Origin: Micrococcaceae bacterium Sec5.1 | GTDB taxonomy: Bacteria > Actinomycetota > Actinomycetes > Actinomycetales > Micrococcaceae | NCBI GenBank assembly: GCA_039636795.1 | Contig: CP143430.1 | Coordinates: 3,658,001-3,722,000 of the forward strand | Reading direction: 5' to 3' | Length of the DNA stretch: 64,000 nucleotides | Shown: in pieces, positions 20,271 through 28,707 of the stretch | How the letters are laid out: each line of letters opens with the position of its first letter | Numbering within the stretch: the first letter of the stretch is position 1 | Translations under genes and position numbers: made by a program | Notes under the pieces: model-generated | What the model was told of the DNA's origin: nothing | Seen by the model: the letters and a program-made list of their open reading frames with translations, nothing else | Databases searched by the model: none

Positions 20271-20320
20271 ATTTCACCCGTCCTATCTACTCGTGTGTGG
20301 AATTCGCCTGGTTCTTCGGT

Positions 20321-20539
20321 TTACTTGAGAACGAAAGCGAAGACCAGGCCGAGGATGGCGAGGGCTTCGGTCAGAGCAAGACCAAGGAACGCGATCGGCT
20401 GCAGCACGCGCTGAGCTTCCGGCTGACGTGCAACACCGTTGATGTAGGCGGCGAACACGAGACCCACACCGATACCACCGCCGATGGCCGAGAGACCGTA
20501 GCCGATGAGGTTGAGGGAGCCGTTGATGGAGCCTTCCAT
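20321..20539 (-). CDS. atpE: Fo ATP synthase c subunit (proteolipid)
   Basis: 72 residues, two transmembrane helices. The first carries the Gly-rich packing motif ([18 protein letters not shown]), the loop has the conserved RQPE, and the second holds the proton-binding Glu in [11 protein letters not shown]. The carboxylate is Glu, with no Na+-binding Gln/Ser/Thr signature obvious, so proton coupling is expected. A GGAAG ribosome site precedes the ATG. Confidence 0.97.
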   Translation of the reverse strand: MEGSINGSLNLIGYGLSAIGGGIGVGLVFAAYINGVARQPEAQRVLQPIAFLGLALTEALAILGLVFAFVLK

Positions 20540-20618
20540 TTTTTCTTCCTTTCAAGATGCCGCCCGTGCGGCAGGTTGTTTGGGTTGCTTCATCCCCGCG
20601 AGGGGAAGATTTGGGAGC

Positions 20619-21419
20619 CTAGTGGCTGTCGGCGTGCAGTGCGCCTTCGATGTAGATCGCGGTCAGCAGAGTAAACACGTATGCCTGCAGGGCCATGATC
20701 AGTGCTTCCAGCATGTACATTGCGATGGCGCCGGCCAGGACCAGGACCGAGGCTCCCTTGAGCAGGACGTTCTCCTGCATGACAAGGAACTCGATGCCGG
20801 ATCCGGCGAGCATGACGATCAAGTGGCCGGCCAGCATGGTCGCGAACAGACGGAGGCTGTGCGTGACGGGGCGGACCATGAAGTTCGAGATGATTTCGAT
20901 CGGGACCACGATCGGCAGGATGTACCACGGCACGCCCGAAGGAACCGTTGCCAGCTTGAAGTACTTCAGGCCGTTCTTCTTGATGCCGATTGCGATCCAT
21001 GTGACGTATACAACTGCAGCGAGCACATAGGCGCCGCCAACGTGCGAGAAGCTCGGGAGCTGGATCACGGGGATAGCGCCGTAGATGTTGTTCACCAGAA
21101 TGAAGAAGAACAAGCTGAACAACAGCGGGACGTACTTGATGAAGTCCTTGCCGCCGATGATGTCCTTGGCGATGCTGTTACGGACGAAGCCATAGGCCAT
21201 TTCGCCTGCGAACTGCAGCTTGCCGGGAACCAGCTGCTGCTTACGTGCAGCGAGGATGAAGAATGTAGCGATAATGACGACCGAAAGGATCACCAGCAGC
21301 ATCTGCTTGGAGAAGCCATCGTGCGCACCCCAAGGCAGGATTGCCGGCAGGTGCATTTCGTCGATTCCGGGTGGGGTGAATGACCCCGAATCCTGGGCGG
21401 GGAGCGCAAGCGCGATCAA
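20619..21419 (-). CDS. atpB: Fo ATP synthase a subunit
   Basis: 266 residues with five to six membrane helices. The essential Arg lies in the conserved SLRLFATMLAGHLIV helix. The start appears to be TTG at 21419, with GAGGAAA about five bases upstream; no ATG or GTG is better placed. A rare start codon on the first Fo gene could moderate its translation relative to the c subunit, but that is inference. Confidence 0.95.
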   Translation of the reverse strand: MIALALPAQDSGSFTPPGIDEMHLPAILPWGAHDGFSKQMLLVILSVVIIATFFILAARKQQLVPGKLQFAGEMAYGFVRNSIAKDIIGGKDFIKYVPLLFSLFFFILVNNIYGAIPVIQLPSFSHVGGAYVLAAVVYVTWIAIGIKKNGLKYFKLATVPSGVPWYILPIVVPIEIISNFMVRPVTHSLRLFATMLAGHLIVMLAGSGIEFLVMQENVLLKGASVLVLAGAIAMYMLEALIMALQAYVFTLLTAIYIEGALHADSH

Positions 21420-21500
21420 CGCGTTTCCTCTCTGCTGTGTCCATCATTGGGCATTGGTTGGAAGCCGGACGCGCTCGACGCATCCATATTCCGTGTGAAA

Positions 21501-21836
21501 TTATTTGGCATTACTGTCCCCGTCCGTGGACGGACCGCTGTCTGCGTTGCTCTCGCCAGAAGAAGAGCTTTGCCTGGTGAGGCCGTGCATATGGGAAAGA
21601 TAGAACCCTCCTGCGGCTCCCAGCAGAGCGCCAAGGAGCACAATCCAGCGGGTCCCCCACAGATTATCCAGACCCCAGCCTATCAAACTCCAGACAATGA
21701 TCCCGCCAACGATGTAGCTGAAGACGGCGATGCCGGCGTTGTATCCACCATCGCTTCCGGCGTCGGCAGAATCGTCGGCCGCACTTTGCGATCGGGTGTG
21801 GCCGGTCAGCTGGGAGTTGCGCTTACGCAGAGACAT
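21501..21836 (-). CDS. AtpZ/AtpI-type small membrane protein of the atp operon
   Basis: 111 residues. The N-terminus is polar; two hydrophobic helices lie at about 36-80 (IAVFSYIVGGIIVWSLIGWGL and WIVLLGALLGAAGGFYLSHM), with a Ser/Gly/Asp-rich tail. The two-helix layout and the WGLDNLWGTRW turn fit the AtpZ family, proposed Mg2+/Ca2+ transport or assembly factors encoded at the head of atp operons. The ATG at 21836 lies inside the last codons of the upstream gene (14-bp overlap). The upstream in-frame extension to 22010 is not real. Confidence 0.8.
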   Translation of the reverse strand: MSLRKRNSQLTGHTRSQSAADDSADAGSDGGYNAGIAVFSYIVGGIIVWSLIGWGLDNLWGTRWIVLLGALLGAAGGFYLSHMHGLTRQSSSSGESNADSGPSTDGDSNAK

Positions 21837-22314
21837 CCGTGCCGCCCTTCTCATCCGCAGGATCGTTGTAGATCTGCAGGCGGGCTTTGCTGAAACCGTA
21901 GATCTCTGCAGCCTGCCAAAGGACGACGGCAACAACTGCGCCGATGATGAACCATCGGCCGTGCAACCAGGACGGAGTACCAATAACAAAGAGGACCACG
22001 GCGAATCCAACGACTTTTACGAAGTACGTCGCCACGAACAGGCCGACAGCGCCGGAAGGATTATTGCGGCCAACAAAATGACCGATCAGAAGGCTGATCG
22101 CAAAGAAGAGCATGACCAGCGCGGCCCCGAATGCTGCGGAAAGCGCGCCTTGGCCACCGTTAATGAACGCTGCGACGATACTCGTCACGACCAATCCGGC
22201 CAGAGCAGCAGCAGAGCTCAAGAGCAGCAGGCGGAGCCACAGATTGGACGTCTCCCCGGAAACTCCAACAACACGTTTACCGGACGGGCGTCCGGAATCG
22301 GCGTTGGATGTCAT
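21823..22314 (-). CDS. ATP synthase protein I-like membrane protein
   Basis: 163 residues with four hydrophobic helices (about 26-50, 55-80, 92-112, 122-142). This is the layout of AtpI, thought to help c-ring assembly; in M. tuberculosis Rv1303 occupies the same position before atpB. The C-terminus is acidic. It overlaps the AtpZ-like gene by 14 bp, so the two are probably translated together. Sequence conservation in AtpI is low, so the name rests on topology and position. Confidence 0.75.
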   Translation of the reverse strand: MTSNADSGRPSGKRVVGVSGETSNLWLRLLLLSSAAALAGLVVTSIVAAFINGGQGALSAAFGAALVMLFFAISLLIGHFVGRNNPSGAVGLFVATYFVKVVGFAVVLFVIGTPSWLHGRWFIIGAVVAVVLWQAAEIYGFSKARLQIYNDPADEKGGTDVSA

Positions 22315-22427
22315 GGGGATACCAATCCTCGTGGCACGGGTGCCATATTCTCAAAGTGGGGTTACGGGCGAGTGACTGTCCGCAGAAAGAATTCTACATG
22401 AGATAGAACTGTGACCATAACCGGAAG

Positions 22428-23546
22428 TCATGCGCGCTCCCCTGGTCCTGCCGCATTCCGCGTGAAGTACGGCCATGCGGTAACAGCGGCCATGACAAGG
22501 GCAGCTACAACCACCACGATCAACACAATCTGCCAAGGGAACACTGCGAAAGCAACACCGCCGAACGCCAGGATGCAGGTCCAGACATAAAGCATGACGA
22601 CGGCGGTGCGGTGCGAGTAGCCGAGGTCCACCAACTTGTGGTGGAGATGCCCACGGTCTGCAGACCACGGAGACTGTCCCCGGGCGGTCCTGCGAACCAC
22701 AGCCATCCCGAAATCCAGCAGCGGAAGGGACAGGACGGCGAACGGCAGGAGGATCGGGATGACCGTGGGAATGCCGTTGGCGCGGTCGTAGAGCCCGGAT
22801 CCGATTTGCCCCGTGGCCACTACGCCGGCTGAAGCCATGAGGAGACCGATGAGCATGGCACCGGAGTCCCCCATGAAGATCTTGGCTGGAAACCAGTTAT
22901 GCGGCAGGAAGCCGATGCAGCCACCCACCAGGATCGCCATCAGGAGTGTCGCAAGGTCTGAATTGTCAGTGGATGGGTTGTTCCGGTGCACCCAGTACGC
23001 CGTGAGGAAGAAGGCACCGCCCCCTATGGTGGCCACACCTGCGGCCAGTCCATCCAGGCCATCAATGAAGTTGACGGCGTTCATGGTGGTAACAATCAGC
23101 CCGGCTGTCAGGACAATCTGGACGAGCTCGGATTGAATCAGGATCGGTTCAGGGATGAATGGAACCACAGACATCCGCACGCCCCAGATCGCGACGATGA
23201 AAGCCGCAGCTGCTTGCCCCAGGAGCTTGATCCACCAGCGGATGTCGAGGATATCGTCCGCGACCCCCACTGCGACGATCACTATGGCTCCGGCCAATAT
23301 GCCCCACGGAGCATCGTTATGCCTGAAAATATCCTTGACGAAGAAGGAGTTGCTTGCCACCACGAGCGCAACAAGAAATCCTACAAAGATGCCAAGGCCG
23401 CCCAGTTTTGAGATGAGTGCGGAGTGCATGTCCCTGCTGCGGATGGGACGGTAAAGCCGTAATTTGTTCCCGAGTACGCGGGCTCCCCACGTTCCGGAGT
23501 AGGACACCACTGCAGCCGTGAGTGCCATCAGCAGGTACATGATCAT
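22428..23546 (-). CDS. Polyprenyl-phosphate GlcNAc-1-phosphate transferase (TagO/WecA family)
   Basis: 372 residues, about ten to eleven membrane helices, MraY/WecA superfamily. Catalytic motifs: the DD of VGVADDILDIRWW, the NFIDGLDGLAAG loop, the MGDSGAMLIG segment and the HHKLVDLGYSHR loop characteristic of the GlcNAc/TagO branch. It starts lipid-linked glycan synthesis by moving GlcNAc-1-P onto undecaprenyl or decaprenyl phosphate. Its neighbours upstream (WecG/TagA-like and a galactofuranosyltransferase-like gene) suggest a teichoic-acid-like or galactan-type wall polymer. The position before the atp operon is that of rfe in mycobacteria. Confidence 0.93.
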   Translation of the reverse strand: MIMYLLMALTAAVVSYSGTWGARVLGNKLRLYRPIRSRDMHSALISKLGGLGIFVGFLVALVVASNSFFVKDIFRHNDAPWGILAGAIVIVAVGVADDILDIRWWIKLLGQAAAAFIVAIWGVRMSVVPFIPEPILIQSELVQIVLTAGLIVTTMNAVNFIDGLDGLAAGVATIGGGAFFLTAYWVHRNNPSTDNSDLATLLMAILVGGCIGFLPHNWFPAKIFMGDSGAMLIGLLMASAGVVATGQIGSGLYDRANGIPTVIPILLPFAVLSLPLLDFGMAVVRRTARGQSPWSADRGHLHHKLVDLGYSHRTAVVMLYVWTCILAFGGVAFAVFPWQIVLIVVVVAALVMAAVTAWPYFTRNAAGPGERA

Positions 23547-23828
23547 GACGCGGCTCCGGAAAGCAGCCCAATGCAGAAATCAGGTACACGGACCAACGCA
23601 TGCAGCCGGTGCTTCGCTGGAAAGCCGTGTATTTCTGGGCAGGTCAAGGTGTGGATTTCTGTCTGTCGATAAATGGAACTACTCCGTCGCCATGCCTGCA
23701 CCGGCTGTGCCAAATGATGCTGGGATTTCTGTGGACTCTAGTCACGATACTAATGCCAACGGCGGTGACCACCGGCGTGACGCAGCCGCAAAGCCACAGC
23801 TGATGTGCAGTGGCCAAGCGGCAGGCTT
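23547..23828. other. Gene-free stretch before tagO/wecA
   Basis: 282 nt between the galactofuranosyltransferase-like stop and the TagO start. I see no credible ORF and no strong hairpin. The heptamer ATTTCTG occurs three times in the same orientation (near 23629, 23652 and 23727). Reverse-strand TAGTAT and TAGAGT hexamers near 23735-23755 are possible -10 elements for a promoter serving tagO and perhaps the atp operon. Confidence 0.4.
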
Positions 23829-24785
23829 CTACTTGGCGGGCTCCTGGACGTTGCGCAGGGCGTAGATCCCCTTGAGCACTTCGGCGTTGGAGCGGGGCGC
23901 CTTCAAACTGTGGCGCAGGCCCTTGAACAAGCCGTCAAGCAGTACTTTGCGGTTTGAGGACGCAGCAATGGTCTTTGCCCAATTGCGGAGCGAAGCCCCG
24001 GTGAAGAGGACCTTTTCCCAAGGGGCCAAGGCGTTGGATCTCGTGTAAACCCAGAGTTTGTTACGAACCTCGTAGTAGAAACGAGGGCCGGGGTCCGCCC
24101 CTGCATCTCCAAATACTTTCGTATGATGGTTGGCTACTGACGCACTGGTAGCCAAGGCAGTTCCCCGGCGCGAAACCCTTGCCGTGTATTCGAGGTCATC
24201 GTTCCAGATGAAGTAATCGGCAATGGGCAGTCCGTGACGCCGGATCTCGTCGGCGCGAATCAGGACAGAGACGAAGGATGCGCTGCGGATCTGAACGGCA
24301 CCCAGTCGGGCAGCCATGCTGCGCGCCGCCTCACTGGCGCCGATGCGTGGGCGCATGCGGTTCATGGGGTGCTCGCGCCCATCCGTCCACACCACGCGGC
24401 TGGCGATGAATGCGGGAGCTTCCCCTGCTACCTGTTCGTAGGCCTCGGATACATCCAGTGCCTCGCGAAGCGCGCCGGGCTGCGGCTCGGTGTCGTCGTC
24501 CATGATCCAAACGTGGTCTGCACCGTGGTCCAGGACTGCACGTTCCATACCCACAACAAATCCCCCTGCACCGCCCATGTTGGCCTTGAGCGTTACGACG
24601 TCCGTGGGAACAGGGCCGCGGTAGGTCCTGAGGAATTCCGGCGTGTCGTCCGTGGAGGCGTTGTCCACAACGACGACAGCGTCCGGCACCTCCGTCCCGG
24701 CGGTGATTCCGGCCAAGGTGGTCTCAAGGAGTTCACGCCGGTTAAAGGTCACCACAACGGCGACCACAACAGGTTTGGACGTCAT
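23829..24785 (-). CDS. Family 2 glycosyltransferase, GlfT1-like
   Basis: 318 residues of a GT-A-fold glycosyltransferase. The N-terminus VVAVVVTFNRRELLETTL and VVVDNASTDDT form the nucleotide-sugar site. The metal-binding sequence is WIMDDDTEP (DDD in place of DxD), and the acceptor-side motif YFIWNDDLEYTARV carries the WNDD seen in galactofuranosyl- and rhamnosyltransferases such as GlfT1. It probably adds a sugar to the lipid-linked intermediate started by TagO. The ATG immediately follows the stop of the WecG-like gene. Donor and acceptor are inferred only. Confidence 0.85.
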   Translation of the reverse strand: MTSKPVVVAVVVTFNRRELLETTLAGITAGTEVPDAVVVVDNASTDDTPEFLRTYRGPVPTDVVTLKANMGGAGGFVVGMERAVLDHGADHVWIMDDDTEPQPGALREALDVSEAYEQVAGEAPAFIASRVVWTDGREHPMNRMRPRIGASEAARSMAARLGAVQIRSASFVSVLIRADEIRRHGLPIADYFIWNDDLEYTARVSRRGTALATSASVANHHTKVFGDAGADPGPRFYYEVRNKLWVYTRSNALAPWEKVLFTGASLRNWAKTIAASSNRKVLLDGLFKGLRHSLKAPRSNAEVLKGIYALRNVQEPAK

Positions 24786-25571
24786 TTACTTGCCTTTGGT
24801 CTGGGATGGCTGGAAGTGCCGCCGAATCAGCAGGCCCGCCAACTTCCATGGTTCAACAAAAACTCTGTAGGCAACACGGCCCGGATGGAGAACCAGGCGC
24901 CACGCCCATTCGAGCCCAAGGCGCCCGAGCCAACGCGGCGCGAGCTTCTGGACGCCGGCCACCTGTTCAATGGCACCGCCAACGGCACAATACACGGCGG
25001 GCGGAAACTGAGTGAGTCGTCGCTGCAGGACCGTCTCCTGGAGCGGCATGCCAAGGCCCAGCAGCACCAGCTGAGGACGGAATCGATCCAACCACTCGAC
25101 GACCGCCATTTCCAACTCGTCGTCCCATCCTTCGCCGGGCATGCCATCTACCGTTGCGTCCGGAATAATCGTGCGCAGCCTGGCCACAGCCTGCGTATTT
25201 GCAGCCCGTCCCGCGCCGATCACGGCCACCCTTTCCAAACCCTTTACTCCCCCGAGTGCCGGGATCCAGTCCATGGACCCGAGGCGATATGCCATGGGGC
25301 CCTGTCCCAACGGTTTTAGTTGCCGTTTGTGAGCCAATCCCCAAAGCATGGCTACCGGGGCACCGTCAAGAAGGATGACCGAGCTTTGATCGTAAAGTGA
25401 ACGGAAATCTGCACAGGAATGAAACAGCGTAATGCTGTGAAGATTGTGGCCGAGCACAGTACGGGTGGTTCCGGTGGCGATGAGTCCGTGCAAGGCATCG
25501 ATCAATTCGTTGACGCGCAGCGGAGTCGCGTCGACGTCAAGGACGGGGACGCGCTGGCGGTCCGGAATCAT
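24786..25571 (-). CDS. WecG/TagA/CpsF family glycosyltransferase
   Basis: 261 residues, family GT26. Hallmarks: GHNLHSITL near the N-terminus, the LLDGAPVAMLWG segment, the Rossmann-like VAVIGAG and VLLGLGMPLQE(T) motif, then PAVYCAVGGAIEQVAG. The relatives TagA (ManNAc transfer in wall teichoic acid linkage unit) and WecG (ManNAcA transfer) act on lipid-linked GlcNAc made by TagO/WecA, which is encoded two genes downstream. The ATG overlaps the TsaC stop by four bases. Which sugar it transfers cannot be decided here. Confidence 0.9.
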   Translation of the reverse strand: MIPDRQRVPVLDVDATPLRVNELIDALHGLIATGTTRTVLGHNLHSITLFHSCADFRSLYDQSSVILLDGAPVAMLWGLAHKRQLKPLGQGPMAYRLGSMDWIPALGGVKGLERVAVIGAGRAANTQAVARLRTIIPDATVDGMPGEGWDDELEMAVVEWLDRFRPQLVLLGLGMPLQETVLQRRLTQFPPAVYCAVGGAIEQVAGVQKLAPRWLGRLGLEWAWRLVLHPGRVAYRVFVEPWKLAGLLIRRHFQPSQTKGK

Positions 25572-26413
25572 TCGGGTTTGGCTTCACGTGGAGCGTCGGG
25601 TGCCGATGCTGAAACAGCGGCTGCGGGATCCTCGACGGCGGGTGCTTCCGTTACTTCGATGGGTGCGTCGTGTGAGGTGGCCGCTTCGGAGACAGGTTCT
25701 TCCTGTTCTGCTGCTTCTGTTTCTGCTGCTGCCGGCGCAGCGGAAGGTGCAGGCTCGTCAACGCCGAGGACGGAAGGAACAACTTCACGCAATCGCTCCA
25801 GGGAGATAGCGCCTTCGCGTACCACCCTGAAGGGTTCTGAGGTTGCATCCACGATGGTGGAAGGCAGGGCAGCAGTACCTTTCACGGGCCGGAAGCCGCC
25901 TTCAAGGTAAACCTCCACGGAATCTGCCAGCTGGAGCCGGGCCTCTGAAGCGGTCTGCGCTGCTTCCTGCCCTGTCCGGTTGGCCGATGAAACAGCCAGC
26001 GGCCCAGTAAGGCCCAGGAGCTCCAGCGCGAGTTCGTCGTCAGGCATCCGCAGGGCAACAGTGCCCTTGGTATCACCCAGATCCCAATCCAAAGACGGCT
26101 GGGCGTGGAGGATGAGCGTCAGGCCACCAGGCCAGAATGCCTGTGCCAAGGCCCTGGCATTGGCGGATACATCGCTCGCGAGTCCGTCCAGGGCATTGAT
26201 GCGGGGAATCAGCACCGGTGGGGGCATTTGCCGGCTACGGCCCTTGGAGGCCAACAACATTGTCACGGCCAAGGGGGAAAAGGCGTCAGCGGCAATGCCG
26301 TACACGGTGTCCGTCGGCAGCACGATGCACTTCTTTTCGCTGATGGCACGCTGCGCGTGTTGAAGTCCTTCAGCCCGCTGGTCATCGGAAGTGCAATTGT
26401 AGGTTGTGGTCAC
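25568..26413 (-). CDS. L-threonylcarbamoyladenylate synthase (TsaC/Sua5 family)
   Basis: 281 residues. The YrdC-like domain (about 10-205) makes threonylcarbamoyl-AMP from Thr, bicarbonate and ATP for tRNA t6A37 modification: KKCIVLPTDTVYGIAADAF, SKGRSRQMPPPVLI, and the SSANRTGQEA signature are present. The last about 70 residues are an Ala/Glu/Pro-rich, acidic tail (AAAETEAAEQEEPVSEAA) that is not the Sua5 C-terminal domain and looks disordered. The start is a GTG. The neighbour prmC also modifies the translation apparatus, and the adjacency is conserved in actinobacteria. Confidence 0.9.
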   Translation of the reverse strand: MTTTYNCTSDDQRAEGLQHAQRAISEKKCIVLPTDTVYGIAADAFSPLAVTMLLASKGRSRQMPPPVLIPRINALDGLASDVSANARALAQAFWPGGLTLILHAQPSLDWDLGDTKGTVALRMPDDELALELLGLTGPLAVSSANRTGQEAAQTASEARLQLADSVEVYLEGGFRPVKGTAALPSTIVDATSEPFRVVREGAISLERLREVVPSVLGVDEPAPSAAPAAAETEAAEQEEPVSEAATSHDAPIEVTEAPAVEDPAAAVSASAPDAPREAKPE

Positions 26414-26425
26414 AGCGCTATTCTT

Positions 26426-27298
26426 TCACTCATCAGGAGCCTTGTTTGCCAGCACTGCGCTCGTGGCACGTTCCTTGCCGTTGAGGTCAAAGTGCGTGGT
26501 GATGTCCTGCCAACGTCCCGCTCGACGCAACATGCCGCTGATCCAATCGGCCTGGACTTCTGCGTGTTCCATCACGAAGTAGCCGCCAGGTTTCAGGAGG
26601 CGGCCTGCAGAGGCTGCTGCCGCCGTCGGGAGTTCCATGCCATCCGCTCCCCCACCGTACAGTGCTTCGGGCGGATCATGCAGGGCAACTTCGGGCTCGT
26701 TCGGGATGGCTTCGGCAGGGATGTACGGAGGATTGGACACCACAACGTCAAAGGAGCCGTTGTGTTCAGGCAAGGCATCCCTGAGATCGCCCTGGATCAG
26801 CGAGACACCCAGCGGTTCAAGGTTCCTGCTGGCCCAGGCATGGGCAAAAGTGCTGAACTCCACAGCATGGACTTCGGCACCTGGAACCTCCTGGGCGATT
26901 GAACCGGCAATGGCTCCGGAACCCGTCCCGAGGTCCACGATCTTAGGGTGGGACATGCCAGCCACGTGGTCGATGACAAGCTGGACAACGGATTCCGTTT
27001 CGGGCCGGGGAATGAACACACCCGGCCCCACCTGCAACTCAAGGTGGCGGAAATACGCGACGCCGGTGATGTGCTGAAGCGGTACGCGTCCGGCACGCTC
27101 GGCCACCAGTTCGGCGTAGCCTTCAGGGGCGGGGGAATCCCCCAGCAGCATTGCCCGCAACCGGCCCAGCCCCACTCCCAACAGGTGCTCCGCAAGAAGT
27201 TCGGCATCGACGCGCGGGGTGGGGACTCCGGCGTCGGACAAAACCGCAGTGGCCTCGCGAACAGCATCCGCGAGGCTCTGGCCGGGGAAAATCGTCAT
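26426..27298 (-). CDS. prmC: Peptide chain release factor N5-glutamine methyltransferase
   Basis: 290 residues. PrmC methylates the GGQ glutamine of release factors; its substrate RF1 is encoded just upstream. An N-terminal helical domain (1-80) is followed by a SAM-dependent Rossmann domain with IVDLGTGSGAIAGSIA (SAM loop), an acidic strand end (HAVEFS) and the catalytic VVSNPPYIP. AGGGCATAGAT precedes the ATG. The C-terminal helix NGKERATSAVL is also typical. Confidence 0.95.
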   Translation of the reverse strand: MTIFPGQSLADAVREATAVLSDAGVPTPRVDAELLAEHLLGVGLGRLRAMLLGDSPAPEGYAELVAERAGRVPLQHITGVAYFRHLELQVGPGVFIPRPETESVVQLVIDHVAGMSHPKIVDLGTGSGAIAGSIAQEVPGAEVHAVEFSTFAHAWASRNLEPLGVSLIQGDLRDALPEHNGSFDVVVSNPPYIPAEAIPNEPEVALHDPPEALYGGGADGMELPTAAAASAGRLLKPGGYFVMEHAEVQADWISGMLRRAGRWQDITTHFDLNGKERATSAVLANKAPDE

Positions 27299-27361
27299 AT
27301 CTATGCCCTGACAGCTGGAAATCGGGTGATAGCTGGAAATCGGCAGGTTTGTGGTGCTCTG

Positions 27362-28435
27362 CTACTCGCCCAGGGCGTCCAGTCGCGACTGCTCGTCCGC
27401 TTCAATTGCCGACTGGATAACGGGTTCCAGGTCACCATTCATCACGGCGTCGAGGTTGTATGCCTTATACCCAGTGCGGTGGTCCGCAATGCGGTTTTCC
27501 GGGAAGTTGTAGGTGCGGATGCGCTCTGAGCGGTCCATCGTACGGATCTGCGACTTGCGCTGTTCGGAGTTGGCGGCGTCGATCTGTTCCTGCTGGTGGG
27601 CCAGAAGACGCGCACGGAGAACGCGCATGCCGGCTTCGCGGTTCTGCAGCTGCGACTTTTCGTTCTGCATGGCCACCACGATGCCCGTAGGCAAGTGGGT
27701 GATTCGAACTGCGGAGTCAGTGGTGTTCACGGACTGGCCACCAGGACCGGAGGAACGGTAGACGTCGATCTTGAGGTCGTTCTGGTTGATTTCAAGTTCT
27801 TCGGGTTCATCCACTTCGGGAAGCACCAGGACACCTGCCGCGGATGTGTGGATACGGCCTTGGGACTCTGTCACCGGAACACGCTGCACCCGGTGCACGC
27901 CGCCTTCGAACTTCAGTCGCGCAAACACGCCCTCCGCGGGGTCGTTCGAGTTGCCCTTGATGGCCACGGCAACGTCCTTGTATCCACCAAGATCGGATTC
28001 GTTAGCGGAGATCATCTCAGTCTTCCAGCCCCGCGACTCGGCGTACCGCATGTACATACGGAGAAGGTCACCGGCGAACAACGCAGCTTCGTCGCCGCCT
28101 TCGCCACCCTTGACCTCAAGGATGACGTTGCGGGCATCGTCCGGATCACGAGGGATCAACAGACGGCGCAGCCGCTCCTGTGCCGCAGGAATCTGCTCCT
28201 CCAGCTGCACAACTTCTGCAGCGAATTCGGGATCCTCGTCTGCCATCTCTTTGGCAGCTTCCAAATCGTCATTGAGCCCGCGCCATTTGTTGTACGCCTC
28301 CACAATGCCCTGGAGCTGCGCAGAACGCCGCCCCAATTTCCGGGCAGCAGACTGATCGGCATAAACAGCAGGATCACTCAACTGCGCCTGGATAGCAGCA
28401 TGCTCATCAAGCAATCCCTGTACGGACTCAAACAT
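27362..28435 (-). CDS. prfA: Peptide chain release factor 1
   Basis: 357 residues. RF1 decodes UAA and UAG: the anticodon-mimic tripeptide is PVT (in [14 protein letters not shown]), and the peptidyl-transferase motif GGQ lies in [10 protein letters not shown]. The lengths of domain 1 (coiled N-terminus) and domain 3 are normal. I chose the ATG at 28435 because AGAGG lies 7 nt upstream; an in-frame TTG at 28441 would add two residues. It lies between rho and prmC, as in other actinobacteria, but no rpmE is found next to it. Confidence 0.96.
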   Translation of the reverse strand: MFESVQGLLDEHAAIQAQLSDPAVYADQSAARKLGRRSAQLQGIVEAYNKWRGLNDDLEAAKEMADEDPEFAAEVVQLEEQIPAAQERLRRLLIPRDPDDARNVILEVKGGEGGDEAALFAGDLLRMYMRYAESRGWKTEMISANESDLGGYKDVAVAIKGNSNDPAEGVFARLKFEGGVHRVQRVPVTESQGRIHTSAAGVLVLPEVDEPEELEINQNDLKIDVYRSSGPGGQSVNTTDSAVRITHLPTGIVVAMQNEKSQLQNREAGMRVLRARLLAHQQEQIDAANSEQRKSQIRTMDRSERIRTYNFPENRIADHRTGYKAYNLDAVMNGDLEPVIQSAIEADEQSRLDALGE

Positions 28436-28581
28436 TTTCAAACCTCTTTCGACTTCAACAAGTCTAATAACTGCATCGTGGGGTCACGTACAGCCCATCT
28501 GGCGGGCGCACATGGGCCGATTTGACCTCGCGTGGTGTCGGGCCAAGGATTCGGTTTAGATCAAGGATTCCTTAAACAAAG

Positions 28582-28697
28582 ACCGCTCAAAATATGCCGG
28601 CCAGGGAGTGGCTTCGGGCCTGCCGGAGCCGGGTAGCTTGCGATCGCAGATCGCAAGCTACCCGGCGTAGGGGCGGGGCCGGCATATTTTGAGCGGT
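28582..28697. repeat. Nested inverted-repeat element between rho and prfA
   Basis: A 116-bp element with two concentric inverted repeats. The outer arms, 28582-28602 and 28677-28697, are perfect 21-bp complements (ACCGCTCAAAATATGCCGG...). The inner arms, GCCGGGTAGCTTGCGATC (28628-28645) and its complement (28649-28666), form an 18-bp perfect stem with a 3-nt GCA loop. There is no long T-run on either side and no clear target-site duplication. The right end is 10 bp from the rho stop codon. It could be a dispersed intergenic repeat (MITE or REP-like) or a large RNA hairpin separating rho from prfA. Confidence 0.85.
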
Positions 28698-28707
28698 TAG
28701 AGCACAG

